A stretch of 64,000 nucleotides of DNA from Peptococcaceae bacterium BICA1-8. GTDB lineage: Bacteria > Bacillota > Peptococcia > Peptococcales > BICA1-8. Positions 15,017 through 22,731 of this stretch are shown one piece after another. Both the position numbers and the translations under genes were made by a program. Positions within the stretch are counted from its first letter, which is position 1, and each line of letters opens with the position of its first letter. The stretch is from the NCBI GenBank assembly GCA_000802045.1, contig JUEF01000078.1, forward strand, positions 38,448-102,447, written 5' to 3'. The notes below the pieces were generated by a model. It was given only the letters and a program-made list of their open reading frames with translations, was not told the DNA's origin and made no database searches.

Positions 15017-15431
15017 TTAATCCACTCCTTTGTATTAAATTTGCATTTACAATCTCTGGCGGCTTTACAGGTAATGAGGTGTACTCAACAGTAACTACTC
15101 TTTCATATGATATGGTTGCGCTACACCTAGAACACTCATGGTCATCTTCGCTATCTGATAATTCCCAAGAATCATCGTCTTGGTATCCGCAAAAAGGACA
15201 AGTAAGATTATTTTCATAATCATTATCTTCCGGTTCAAAATCTATTTCAATTTTCCGTACTCCTGCACTTTTATTAGAATGATTTAAAACACCGGCTGTG
15301 TAATATTTATCCCCTACTTTTGCAACTACTCCTAAAGTTAAATCAATGTCTATTTCTCCAATATAAGGATAATTTTCAAGCTCCGTTCCTTTCCTACACC
15401 AATTCGAAATATCATAAAGCTTTGTACTCAT
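15006..15431 (-). CDS. Phage protein with zinc-ribbon domain
   Basis: The protein has 141 residues from the ATG at 15431 (AAAGGAATGTAAAAA). It has a beta-rich N-terminal part, an acidic linker (DFEPEDNDYENN), then CPFCGYQDDDSWEL and ECSRCSATISYE (a zinc ribbon). It ends on the ssb start (11-nt overlap). Function unknown. Confidence 0.6.
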   Translation of the reverse strand: MSTKLYDISNWCRKGTELENYPYIGEIDIDLTLGVVAKVGDKYYTAGVLNHSNKSAGVRKIEIDFEPEDNDYENNLTCPFCGYQDDDSWELSDSEDDHECSRCSATISYERVVTVEYTSLPVKPPEIVNANLIQRSGLNAK

Positions 15432-15523
15432 TTTTTTACATTCCTTTCGATCTAAATTATTCTCAAACAATCCGTTCTACCTTGCCTTGCAGCTTCAACA
15501 CATTTTAATACATCAACTTTTAA

Positions 15524-16834
15524 CTATCCCTTTTCTACTGGTAATTGTTGTGCTTCTATTACCCATTCGGAAAACCGTTGATAATCTCCCTCAAAAGTTG
15601 CTTTAATTCTTCCTGTTTTCCCTCCTCGGTTTTTAGCAACTATAAACTCTGTTTCGTTGTCGTATTCTTCTTCACTGTCCTTCCCGGCCCTCTCCCGGTG
15701 AATAAATATTACTTGGTCTGCATCTTGTTCAATGTTTCCGGATTCTCTCAAGTCGCTTAGTATTGGTCGGGTTTGGCTTCTACCGTCAGGCTTTCGTGAT
15801 AACTGGCTAAGTACTATAATTGGTATCTCTAATTCTCTTGAGAGTTTCTTTAGTGATCTAGTTATTTTACCTATTTCTTGGTTGCGGTTTTCTGCTTTCT
15901 CTCCCTCGATTAAGGTTAGATAGTCAATTATTAGAATATCCAGCCCCTTGCTGCGCCTTAGCTTTCTCGCCTGTGATTTTATTTCCGCTAAGTTAATACT
16001 GAAATCATCACATAGGAATAAATTGTCTAGGCTAATTTTCGCCACTCCGTTAGTTATTGGTTTAACGAAGTTTTCCGTTTCTCCGGTTCTGATGCATTGA
16101 AAAGGTACACCGGATTTATTTGATAAGGCCCTTTCGAGTATTTCTTCCTTGACCATTTCTAAACTAAACATTGCGACGGTGTTTTTATTTAGTGCATTAT
16201 CTATTGCGACTTGTTCAGCTACTACAGACTTTCCTATGCCCGGCCTTGCACCTATAATAATCAGTTGCCCAGGCTTCCACCCTCCGGTCATAAAATCTAG
16301 TTTACCGATAAAACTCCTAACCCTTGCGATGCCATCAGTTTTCTTCCGTTCAAATATCGTTTCTACATGATTAACCATTACGTCATATGCAGATACTAGT
16401 TGTTCTCTTTTGGTGTCTCCCAGGTCGTTTAGTTCCGTCTCAAAGGTTTCCTTTAATTCGTCAAGCGACTTATAATGATTACCTTTTACTATTTGCTGAA
16501 ACTTATTTAGAATGTTAGAAAAATTATATATGTAAGCGTTTTGTTTAATTAGTGATATGTCTTGTTCTAGAGTGTAGGTTTGCTTTGTGGCCAATTCTGT
16601 GAGGTACATTACACCAACTTTATCTATTTCATTTTTAAACCTTAGTTGCTCATGTAGTGTAGTTAATGAAATAGGCTTGTCCTCTTGGTACATATTAGAT
16701 AAGGTTTTATAAATCAATTGGTGTCTTTGCTCTATAAACTCATTAGGCTTTATGTGTGGAATAATATTGTCTGCTTGTCCATTTAAGCAGGAGCCTAAAA
16801 TTGATTGTTCAGCTTCTTGGTTGTATAAGCCCAC
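15524..16834 (-). CDS. dnaB: Replicative DNA helicase, DnaB type
   Basis: The protein has 436 residues. The N-terminal helical DnaB domain (about 1-100) starts YNQEAEQSILGSCL. The RecA-like domain has Walker A GARPGIGKS (195-203), a Walker B DILIIDYLTLIEG (near 300) and SQLSRKPDGR (near 345), the sensor region. It unwinds DNA 5' to 3' ahead of the fork. The start overlaps the upstream loader-like gene by 26 nt. An extra conserved end, QQLPVEKG, is normal. Confidence 0.9.
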   Translation of the reverse strand: MGLYNQEAEQSILGSCLNGQADNIIPHIKPNEFIEQRHQLIYKTLSNMYQEDKPISLTTLHEQLRFKNEIDKVGVMYLTELATKQTYTLEQDISLIKQNAYIYNFSNILNKFQQIVKGNHYKSLDELKETFETELNDLGDTKREQLVSAYDVMVNHVETIFERKKTDGIARVRSFIGKLDFMTGGWKPGQLIIIGARPGIGKSVVAEQVAIDNALNKNTVAMFSLEMVKEEILERALSNKSGVPFQCIRTGETENFVKPITNGVAKISLDNLFLCDDFSINLAEIKSQARKLRRSKGLDILIIDYLTLIEGEKAENRNQEIGKITRSLKKLSRELEIPIIVLSQLSRKPDGRSQTRPILSDLRESGNIEQDADQVIFIHRERAGKDSEEEYDNETEFIVAKNRGGKTGRIKATFEGDYQRFSEWVIEAQQLPVEKG

Positions 16835-17171
16835 TCTCCCTCCTCCTTTTAATCATTTCTTGGTATGCTTCGTATTCTAGGTCTGATGCTGATTTTTGGT
16901 TTGCTGGTTTTACTAGCTGCAACTTCTTAAGACAAGTTCCCCACTCTGTATAGTTTTTAAAACTATCGTTCATTTGGCTTCTTGGGTTTGATTTTTTAGT
17001 AAGGGGCTTGTCTAGTTTATAGGCAGCAAACTTTTTAATTGCTTCCACTAAATCTAACTGAGGATAGCGTTGTTCTAGTGTTTCAAAATATTCAATATCC
17101 TTAGTTTTATCTAAAGGGTAGTCTTTAATTGTTTTTAATGTTTTAATAAATTCTTCTTGTTCAGAAGTCAT
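16809..17171 (-). CDS. Putative helicase-loading or replication accessory protein
   Basis: The protein has 120 residues, MTSEQEEFIKTLKTIKDYPL onward, polar and helical, with a basic, proline-containing middle (KPLTKKSNPRSQ) and C-terminal EMIKRRRESG. Its place between the winged-helix initiator and DnaB, with a 26-nt overlap with DnaB, suggests a loader or adaptor. There is no AAA+ motif, so the role is inference. Confidence 0.45.
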   Translation of the reverse strand: MTSEQEEFIKTLKTIKDYPLDKTKDIEYFETLEQRYPQLDLVEAIKKFAAYKLDKPLTKKSNPRSQMNDSFKNYTEWGTCLKKLQLVKPANQKSASDLEYEAYQEMIKRRRESGLIQPRS

Positions 17172-17193
17172 AATAATACTTTCTATACCTTCT

Positions 17194-17631
17194 TTAAATT
17201 CTATACCTTCTTCTTTTGTGGCCCTGTGCTGGCCCTGTGCTGGCCTTTTGTTGGCCCTTGTTTTCCTCTATCCCTTGCCCTTCTTGGTTTTCCTGCTGGC
17301 CCTTTTTATTGTATTTTTCATAATTAATTACTTGATAAAGTGTAAACCTCGGATATTTTTTTATTAATTTAATCATATTATCAGTTATTAACATATCCAT
17401 TAGTTTCCTTAATCTTTTTTCTGAAATCGAAAGTCTACTGGACCAGCCATTTCTACCAAAAAGGAATTGGCTATAATGTATTGTTATTAATTGACCTTCT
17501 CTGATTTCCGTTTTCGGTTCTTTTAAAAATCTAGCTCTGTGTAACATTTCAAACCAAACCTGAAAGTATTCGGCATCTTTATAAATCCAATGTTCTATAA
17601 TCTCCCTACTTATGCCGATGAAGTTATCCAT
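17194..17631 (-). CDS. Phage replication initiator-like winged-helix protein
   Basis: The protein has 145 residues. The N-terminal part (GISREIIEHWIYKDAEYFQV) resembles replication proteins of lactococcal and clostridial phages (DnaD N-like), with SRLSISEKRLRKLMDMLITD as a winged helix. It ends in a Gln/Gly-rich and basic tail (KRRRYRI) that may bind DNA. The C-terminal DnaD domain seen in longer proteins is absent, so it may work with the next gene. Confidence 0.6.
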   Translation of the reverse strand: MDNFIGISREIIEHWIYKDAEYFQVWFEMLHRARFLKEPKTEIREGQLITIHYSQFLFGRNGWSSRLSISEKRLRKLMDMLITDNMIKLIKKYPRFTLYQVINYEKYNKKGQQENQEGQGIEENKGQQKASTGPAQGHKRRRYRI

Positions 17632-17639
17632 ATCACCAC

Positions 17640-17819
17640 CTACTCGTTTTCAAGTTTATCCGCTTGCCTTTCCCAATAAGTATTAAAGTACTCCTTAACC
17701 TTCTCGGGGTGCTTGTCCCTCCATGCCTTACAATAGCGGTTGTGTGCTTCTTTATTCTCTTGGCGATACTTCTTGTTGTAAGCATTCCTAGCTGCCCTTG
17801 CCTTATCTGATAATGCCAC
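17640..17819 (-). CDS. Small basic phage protein, unknown
   Basis: The ORF encodes 59 residues from a GTG at 17819 (site GGAGGTATTAATAA), VALSDKARAARNAYNKKYRQ onward. It is strongly basic and helical, with NRYCKAWRDKHPEKVKEY. This pattern resembles small phage DNA-binding or HNH-adjacent proteins; no function is known. Confidence 0.6.
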   Translation of the reverse strand: MALSDKARAARNAYNKKYRQENKEAHNRYCKAWRDKHPEKVKEYFNTYWERQADKLENE

Positions 17820-17863
17820 TTATTAATACCTCCTATTTTTAATATGTTGCAAGTGTTACTCCT

Positions 17864-17892
17864 ATTATACTATCATTGCACTTTTTTGTATA
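17864..17892 (-). promoter_or_regulatory. Promoter for the replication operon
   Basis: On the minus strand TATACA (-35), a 17-nt spacer and TATAAT (-10, 17869-17864) stand upstream of the basic ORF at 17819. The -10 is perfect and the -35 matches four of six. It may allow replication genes to be read apart from the recombination genes upstream. Confidence 0.55.
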
Positions 17893-17952
17893 TACCAAAC
17901 TTACTAATATATTCCACAATCTTGAAAATATTCGCTTTTTAGTTAAAAAAAA

Positions 17953-18108
17953 TTATCTTCTCGGGCGTAGATGAGATATGCTTTTCCTGCGGTGTTTGAA
18001 TCCGCTGTCTATAAAATCATAGTATTGATCGTTGAGTTTCTTTTCTTTTCTGCGTTTATGATCTAGTGCTTCTGTTCTTAGGTAGTTCAAAACTGATTCG
18101 GCGTTCAA
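17953..18108 (-). CDS. Small basic phage protein with TTG start
   Basis: The ORF encodes 51 residues from a TTG (site GGAGGTGCTGAA), LNAESVLNYLRTEALDHKRR onward, and ends with HLRPRR. The start overlaps the stop of the membrane peptide (TTGA). It is basic and helical. Function unknown. Confidence 0.5.
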   Translation of the reverse strand: MNAESVLNYLRTEALDHKRRKEKKLNDQYYDFIDSGFKHRRKSISHLRPRR

Positions 18109-18173
18109 TTCAGCACCTCCAAAAACTCAATAAACATCACCGCAAATATTATTAATCCGTAATATTTAATCAA
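18105..18173 (-). CDS. Tiny membrane peptide coupled to the methyltransferase gene
   Basis: The ORF encodes 22 residues (LIKYYGLIIFAVMFIEFLEV plus LN) and is one hydrophobic helix. Its TTG start overlaps the methyltransferase stop (TTTTGA) and follows GGAGGGG, six nt away. Its stop overlaps the next TTG start. The two overlaps and the site support it, but so short an ORF remains uncertain. Confidence 0.35.
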   Translation of the reverse strand: MIKYYGLIIFAVMFIEFLEVLN

Positions 18174-18961
18174 AATAACCCCTCCGCTTTATTCAGCTTA
18201 CTTTGTTCTAAATTCATATTAAAAAAAGTAATTTGTACATCTTTTGCTAATTTTAAATTAAATGCTTTTACATATTCTTTTTTAATCTCAAAGCCATGCG
18301 ATTTCCTTCCTAGCATTTCCGCAGCAAGCAGGGTCACGCCGCTTCCTGCGCATGGGTCTATTACTACATCGCCAACATCTGTAAAAATTTCAATCAACCT
18401 TTTTAATATATGTATACTTTTTTGTGTCGGGTGTATTTTTGGCGTTTCATTATCTCTTGTGTAATCCATACAGTTGAATATCATTTTTCCGTTATTGTTG
18501 AATTTGGGTAATTTATCCCTATATAGGAGCAAGGCATATTCACAATTACCGACTACTTTCATATTTGCCTTTAATACTTGCGCTGAATAATTCTTTCTGA
18601 AAACAAGGTTGATGTAGTGATTAAAACCGTATTTTTTACCTTCTTCAATAAGCATAAATTGTTGCTCAAACTCACAAAACACTATCATACACCCTGCTTG
18701 TCCTGCTTCTTTCGGTTCTTTTTTTAGCATTGTATTAACGAAATGCATAAACTCGGGTATTTTAAAATCTTTGTCGGTATCAAAAAATGTTTTTCCAGCT
18801 AGCTTGCTTTCTCCATTTTTATTATCACCGTCTTTATACCAACTAGGGCTAGAAGCATAAGCATTAACGCCGACATTGTACGGTATATCTGCAATTATTA
18901 ACTGTGCTTTTGGTATGTTGTAGCGTTTGTAATTCTGAAAATGATCGTGATAAAGTTTCAT
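18170..18961 (-). CDS. DNA adenine-N6 or cytosine-N4 methyltransferase
   Basis: The protein has 263 residues from the ATG at 18961 (site AGGAGGTATT). Motif IV near the N-terminus is ADIPYNVGVNAYA, a variant of DPPY/SPPY with Asp-Ile-Pro-Tyr. Motif I, DPCAGSGVTLLAAEMLGR, lies near residue 210, and HPTQKS precedes it. The order IV then I makes it a beta-class enzyme. It probably marks phage DNA or a control site; no restriction gene is nearby. The DIPY variant could change activity. Confidence 0.8.
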   Translation of the reverse strand: MKLYHDHFQNYKRYNIPKAQLIIADIPYNVGVNAYASSPSWYKDGDNKNGESKLAGKTFFDTDKDFKIPEFMHFVNTMLKKEPKEAGQAGCMIVFCEFEQQFMLIEEGKKYGFNHYINLVFRKNYSAQVLKANMKVVGNCEYALLLYRDKLPKFNNNGKMIFNCMDYTRDNETPKIHPTQKSIHILKRLIEIFTDVGDVVIDPCAGSGVTLLAAEMLGRKSHGFEIKKEYVKAFNLKLAKDVQITFFNMNLEQSKLNKAEGLF

Positions 18962-18992
18962 AATACCTCCTGTTTGTCCTTTTATTTTGGGT

Positions 18993-19014
18993 AAAAAGGG
19001 GAGGGTTATTCCCC
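18993..19014 (-). terminator. GGGGA hairpin before the methyltransferase (degenerate copy)
   Basis: The minus-strand RNA has GGGGA/UCCCC (5 bp, 7-nt loop) followed by five U. It resembles the two GGGGAGU hairpins at 19280-19303 and 19527-19549. Confidence 0.4.
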
Positions 19015-19038
19015 AGTGTCGCTTAATAGTTGAAATAT

Positions 19039-19236
19039 TCAGCAACTGGTATTTTTCATATACCACTTTTTGCATTCAATCAGTTCTATATAAGTCATTG
19101 GCTTTGGACAAGGTTCTGTTGGATTTATTTTTATATCTAAAAAATAGCCTAATTGACACTTGACATCATATTGACTTATGTATAGAGCCTTACATCTTTC
19201 GCATGTTCTCTTTTGGCTTAACTTAATATTCCCCAT
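19039..19236 (-). CDS. Small cysteine-rich phage protein
   Basis: The protein has 65 residues and starts MGNIKLSQKRTCERCKALYI. It has CERC (12-15), then C, CP and C near the C-terminus, a possible zinc site. The site AAAGAGGGTATGGGCA precedes the ATG. Unknown function. Confidence 0.5.
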   Translation of the reverse strand: MGNIKLSQKRTCERCKALYISQYDVKCQLGYFLDIKINPTEPCPKPMTYIELIECKKWYMKNTSC

Positions 19237-19279
19237 TGCCCATACCCTCTTTACTACGCAATTTTTACATACTGTGTTT

Positions 19280-19303
19280 TAAAAGGGGAGTTTGCTACTC
19301 CCC
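19280..19303 (-). terminator. GGGGAGU hairpin terminator, copy 1
   Basis: The minus strand reads GGGGAGT-AGCAA-ACTCCCC then TTTTAAAA, a 7-bp perfect stem. It overlaps the stop codon of the 73-residue gene. An identical stem and loop stands at 19527-19549. Confidence 0.65.
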
Positions 19304-19516
19304 GGCGTTATCTTTATTAGCAAAATATTCATCTAACATATACATTAGTGCTTCTCCATTATCCCCATCCCCACCAGATTTCCAACAAAAATAATCATCA
19401 CAGAATTTAAAATCATACTCGGCAATAAACTTAAATATTTCAACGCTTCTTGGGTCGTGTTCTATTCCTTCTTCCCATCTTTTATTTACATCGACGACTA
19501 TTTTAACTTCCATCAT
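19295..19516 (-). CDS. Small acidic phage protein, unknown
   Basis: The protein has 73 residues, MMEVKIVVDVNKRWEEGIEH onward, acidic, ending in DEYFANKDNAGE. Its stop TAG lies inside the hairpin terminator. The ribosome site is AGGAGGAAAA. Confidence 0.55.
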   Translation of the reverse strand: MMEVKIVVDVNKRWEEGIEHDPRSVEIFKFIAEYDFKFCDDYFCWKSGGDGDNGEALMYMLDEYFANKDNAGE

Positions 19517-19526
19517 TTTTCCTCCT

Positions 19527-19549
19527 AAAAGGGGAGTTTGCTACTCCCC
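19527..19549 (-). terminator. GGGGAGU hairpin terminator, copy 2
   Basis: The same 19-base hairpin as at 19280-19303 occurs here, followed by TTTTAGGAGG, so its U tract runs straight into the ribosome site of the 73-residue gene. It stands after the 67-residue gene. Such identical hairpins between small genes suggest duplication or a shared control. Confidence 0.6.
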
Positions 19550-19574
19550 ATATTTGATATATAATAAGTTGTGT

Positions 19575-19778
19575 TTATTTTGCTGTGGCTAATGTTGGCG
19601 CATTAGCTTCTTTTTTATGTCCGCAATCTATAGTCCAGGGTTTTTCCTTGGGTAAGATATTCCATATTTTAATTATGCCATCATCATATTCCATAATATT
19701 TACGTTACATTCTGTACTATATCCGTTCTTTTCTAACTCTTGTAATAACTCATGAGTGAGTTGGATAATTCTTTCCAT
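19575..19778 (-). CDS. Small phage protein, unknown
   Basis: The protein has 67 residues, MERIIQLTHELLQELEKNGY onward. Helical N-terminus, then a strand-rich part (DDGIIKIWNILPKE). No family recognised. It stands between the ERF gene and the 73-residue gene. Confidence 0.55.
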   Translation of the reverse strand: MERIIQLTHELLQELEKNGYSTECNVNIMEYDDGIIKIWNILPKEKPWTIDCGHKKEANAPTLATAK

Positions 19779-19790
19779 TTCATTTCCTCC

Positions 19791-20372
19791 TTAACTTATT
19801 TTTTTCTGTAAGTAGTTCTTACAATGAGTGTAATTATCAGGTGTCATATCGCTTAACTTTGTTATTTTGTAGAATTTATATATGTCGGGAAGTTTAGATT
19901 TTGTTTCTTTGATTAAGTCTTGGATTTCGGTTTCTTGGTCCAGGGTGATGGTTTGTTTCGCTGTTTCCTGCTTGGATTTTCCTGCTGCCGCATTCCCATC
20001 ATCATCCTCGCCTGTATTAAGTGACAGGAATGAGCCTAGCGAGTACCTTCTAGCGTAAGTTATACAGCTTCCTACCGCTTGCGGGTCGTTCTTAACTGGT
20101 TTCATCACTAAAGGGTCACTCTCTAACCATTCCCCTGATTCGTGGATTAATAGGGTTTTCATTATTACGTTCTCGCCATCACCACCGGGTATTTGTAGGA
20201 TTGATAAGCCATTTTTGGTGAGTACGGGTCTTATTTCATCCACAATATTGTCAAGGGTCGCATAGTTATTTTTAAAGAATGGGTTCTTTGCATCTTTGGA
20301 TATTTTACTGACTTCACCATTGAATTTAGTTAAGGCTGATGCTAATTTGATAATGCTTTCTGAACTATTCAT
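19791..20372 (-). CDS. erf: ERF-family single-strand annealing protein
   Basis: The protein has 193 residues. The ERF core is clear: FFKNNYATLDNIVDEIRPVL (about 32-51), TLLIHESGEWLESDP, and QAVGSCITYARRYSLGSFL (about 100-118), the conserved helix. ERF proteins anneal single strands during phage recombination and genome circularisation. A nuclease and a coiled-coil gene lie just upstream, forming a recombination set. Start follows TAGGAGGAAAA. Confidence 0.85.
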   Translation of the reverse strand: MNSSESIIKLASALTKFNGEVSKISKDAKNPFFKNNYATLDNIVDEIRPVLTKNGLSILQIPGGDGENVIMKTLLIHESGEWLESDPLVMKPVKNDPQAVGSCITYARRYSLGSFLSLNTGEDDDGNAAAGKSKQETAKQTITLDQETEIQDLIKETKSKLPDIYKFYKITKLSDMTPDNYTHCKNYLQKKIS

Positions 20373-20380
20373 TTTTCCTC

Positions 20381-21061
20381 CTATCTAGCGGATACCGCTA
20401 ATGTAGATTCTTGGTAAAACTCAACACCAGGTACTTTAATTGTTCCGCTACTCATTTTCGCCATTTTGTCTAACTGGCTTTGGTTAATCGTTCTGATCTC
20501 CATACCGTTGATATAAGCAGGTACTTGTTCGGGATTAGTTACTCTAGCTTTCCATGTTTTTTTAGTAGAGATACCGCTAACCTTTTCAAATTGAGGGGCC
20601 ACCACCGTGATGAATGGCACTAATTCTTCCGCTTGTTCCATTAGAGTTTCGGCTTTTTCTTCGTTGCCTTTTTCGATTTCCCTCATGGCTTTAGCTTCGA
20701 GTTTTTCGCGTTCCTTCCGAGCTTTCTCCTCAGCTGCTATTCTTAATCTTTCCTGCTCTACTCTCGCAATTCTTTCCTGCTCCTGCTGATATGCCAACAT
20801 GGATTTTTTAAAGGATTTCTCCGCTAGGTCCAATGGGTCAGTTAGTTTCTTTTTAGATCCAATAGCTTCCTTGTGTGCTTCATGGGCTTTTTTGATGATG
20901 GTGTCAAAAAGATCATCGACTTGTTTTCTTACTCCCTTAATCCGTCTCAATTCCTCGCCTACCGCGTTAAATTGCTCTTGGTTTACGATGTTGTACTGCT
21001 GTGCTTCCGCTAGAATTAAACTGGCTTCTTGTTCAAGGTGTTCCGCGTTAATGTTTATCAT
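20381..21061 (-). CDS. Coiled-coil recombination-module protein (DUF1351-like)
   Basis: The protein has 226 residues. The N-terminal half (1-150) is a long coiled coil with runs such as EQERIARVEQERLRIAAEEK; the C-terminal part has TKKTWKARVTNPEQVPAYI and KVPGVEFYQESTLAVSAR, typical of a small family that always sits next to ERF or RecT genes in Firmicutes phages. Its function is not known. The start overlaps the nuclease gene by 14 nt. Confidence 0.65.
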   Translation of the reverse strand: MININAEHLEQEASLILAEAQQYNIVNQEQFNAVGEELRRIKGVRKQVDDLFDTIIKKAHEAHKEAIGSKKKLTDPLDLAEKSFKKSMLAYQQEQERIARVEQERLRIAAEEKARKEREKLEAKAMREIEKGNEEKAETLMEQAEELVPFITVVAPQFEKVSGISTKKTWKARVTNPEQVPAYINGMEIRTINQSQLDKMAKMSSGTIKVPGVEFYQESTLAVSAR

Positions 21062-21644
21062 GTTTAATCATCCTCCAATTATATATATTTAGGGCATTTA
21101 GAAAGACTTGAAAGTCGCTTTTGTTGGTGCAGGGTATTAGTTTATAACCTTGCTTTAGTTTAGGGTCTAGCTTCACAATATACCGCTTCTTAGCTTTCTC
21201 CTTGGTGTGTTCCGCAAGTGCATTTTGGTATGCTGCGGTCTGAGGCCCTACGCTTTGCATATCCACCACCACTGTTGTTTTTAAGTCAACTATCGCTGAT
21301 TCACCGTAAACTGTGCCGAATCTGTCAATAGTTCCTGCATATCGATACTTTTTTGAATAGGCAGGTTTTTCCGCTGAAATACATTGAAAGTCGGTGTCTT
21401 TTTTAAAGTTCTTCCATCCCTCAATGTAGGGTAAAAATTCGGGGTCCGTTATTTCTAGTCCTAGATCATCCATTTCTGTGGCCATATGTATATTGATTCC
21501 TAAGTCTCTTTTAGTTTCTAGAACATAAGGATTTATCATTGAGTAATCTTGAGTAATTCCTGCCACTTTTAGTACTGTTGTAACTCCTGGAATGATGATT
21601 CCGCTGTAGGTGTACTCGTGCTTTTCGGGGTTAAATTCTAACAC
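21048..21644 (-). CDS. PD-(D/E)XK nuclease, RecB/Cas4-like exonuclease
   Basis: The protein has 198 residues from a GTG at 21644, chosen because AAAGAGGGTG lies just upstream and the stop of another ORF overlaps it (TAGTG); an ATG at 21695 lacks a site. The nuclease core is YAGTIDRFGTVYGESAIVDL (Asp, about 101-120), then KTT, with QTAAYQ near 135. Such nucleases resect double-strand ends so that the annealing protein can act. Confidence 0.75.
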   Translation of the reverse strand: MLEFNPEKHEYTYSGIIIPGVTTVLKVAGITQDYSMINPYVLETKRDLGINIHMATEMDDLGLEITDPEFLPYIEGWKNFKKDTDFQCISAEKPAYSKKYRYAGTIDRFGTVYGESAIVDLKTTVVVDMQSVGPQTAAYQNALAEHTKEKAKKRYIVKLDPKLKQGYKLIPCTNKSDFQVFLNALNIYNWRMIKHDKH

Positions 21645-21797
21645 TACCGCACCCTCTTTCTTTGATACAACCAATGTATTCTTAAAAACAACCATGCTTC
21701 GTAGCTACCTTCCCAGCCACCCTTAAAACCTAAAACAATCATTTGTTTTGCTAACCATAATAAGTGTCGAAAATCTTGAAAAAACTTTTTCATCATC
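21644..21797 (-). pseudogene. Small membrane-like ORF interrupted at a T7 run
   Basis: The ATG at 21797 overlaps the upstream stop (TGATG). It reads MMKKFF and then goes out of frame after seven T (minus strand, 21779-21785). With six T the frame would run to the TAG at 21644, giving 50 residues with DFRHLLWLAKQMIVLGFKGG and EAWLFLRIHWLYQRK, and would overlap the nuclease GTG. The position of both ends supports one gene. The shift may be real, an error, or slippage. Confidence 0.4.
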
Positions 21798-21993
21798 ACC
21801 CCACCTTTAATAAATAATTAGTTTCTTCCTCAGTAACGCAATCCTCACACACTAACCGCTTTCTTTCATCCTCCCACGTAGCAGGGATAGTACAGTCAAT
21901 ACCTGCGTATATTTCGCTTCCACATCTGCGACATTCTGCGATAGGTTGGGGTTCGGGAGGAGTGTTTGGTGGTTCACAGTAACCTATTGGCAT
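21796..21993 (-). CDS. Small zinc-ribbon protein
   Basis: The protein has 65 residues, MPIGYCEPPNTPPEPQPIAE onward. CRRCGSEIYAGIDC and CEDC provide four cysteines for a zinc ribbon. Its stop overlaps the next start (TGATG), and its start overlaps the 128-residue gene by 10 nt. No function is recognised. Confidence 0.6.
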   Translation of the reverse strand: MPIGYCEPPNTPPEPQPIAECRRCGSEIYAGIDCTIPATWEDERKRLVCEDCVTEEETNYLLKVG

Positions 21994-22370
21994 TGTTCAT
22001 CCTCCTCTATGTACCATTTGTCGCGCATTAATGCTTCAAAATATGTTGGTCTTTCTACTAAATAATGAAGCGCATAATGTAAAGAATTAAAATTAGAATA
22101 AGTTAAATATTGACCTTCTACTTTGATGCGCTTCCCTTGTAGCCCTGCTTCGAATGCTTCCTGCCATGTTACAGGTTGTTGGATTAGTTTCCACTCGTCG
22201 TTTATAAAGAATATCACCGGTTTTAATTGTTGCTCAAAACCATCCCAAACAAGTCTGCCTTTTTCTCCGATAGCTACAAATGCACCATCGGTGTCTTTGG
22301 CTAAATTAAATTTTAATTTAGGATTTTCGCTTAGCATTTTAATAACTTCCCACATTTTATAAATTTTCAT
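21984..22370 (-). CDS. Phage protein, unknown
   Basis: The protein has 128 residues with a strong site (GGAGGTAGAGAG). The middle has PVTWQEAFEAGLQGKRIKVE, a pattern common in phage early-region proteins of the DUF2829-like kind; the rest is not recognised. Polar, no membrane segment. Confidence 0.55.
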   Translation of the reverse strand: MKIYKMWEVIKMLSENPKLKFNLAKDTDGAFVAIGEKGRLVWDGFEQQLKPVIFFINDEWKLIQQPVTWQEAFEAGLQGKRIKVEGQYLTYSNFNSLHYALHYLVERPTYFEALMRDKWYIEEDEQCQ

Positions 22371-22374
22371 CTCT

Positions 22375-22479
22375 CTACCTCCCCATTATTTCTAAATAAT
22401 TCAGTTTACCCATAAGGATAAATATTAAGGTTATACCGATTGATAGATATAGTTCTTTGTAGCCGGGTTTTAGTTTCAC
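22375..22479 (-). CDS. Small membrane peptide
   Basis: The ORF encodes 34 residues from a GTG (site AAAGGAGTAACACT), VKLKPGYKELYLSIGITLIF onward, with one predicted membrane helix (about 11-24). It lies between two small phage genes. Function unknown. Confidence 0.45.
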   Translation of the reverse strand: MKLKPGYKELYLSIGITLIFILMGKLNYLEIMGR

Positions 22480-22483
22480 AGTG

Positions 22484-22729
22484 TTACTCCTTTGGCATTT
22501 GATAGACTATAATTTTTGGCCTTTCTTGTTCTAAATCAAACTTATAATATTCTAATTCTGTTAATGTTTTTTGTATTTCGTCTAATGCTTCCAATGCTCT
22601 TTCTTCTGTTAAATATGTGCCAATCTTCACTTCATCCGCTTTTCCTTTGGCAATATAAACACTTTCTTGACATGTATAAATATCTTCTGCTTTAATTAGG
22701 TTTTTCTTATCCTGACTCCTAATCCACAT
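22484..22729 (-). CDS. Small phage protein, MWIRSQDKK type
   Basis: The protein has 81 residues from the ATG at 22729, MWIRSQDKKNLIKAEDIYTC onward; a GTG two codons earlier is also possible. Site GGGGGTG. The start MWIRSQDK is found in small phage and plasmid proteins of unknown role. It has a helical stretch (TEERALEALDEIQKTLTE). Confidence 0.55.
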   Translation of the reverse strand: MWIRSQDKKNLIKAEDIYTCQESVYIAKGKADEVKIGTYLTEERALEALDEIQKTLTELEYYKFDLEQERPKIIVYQMPKE

Positions 22730-22731
22730 AC

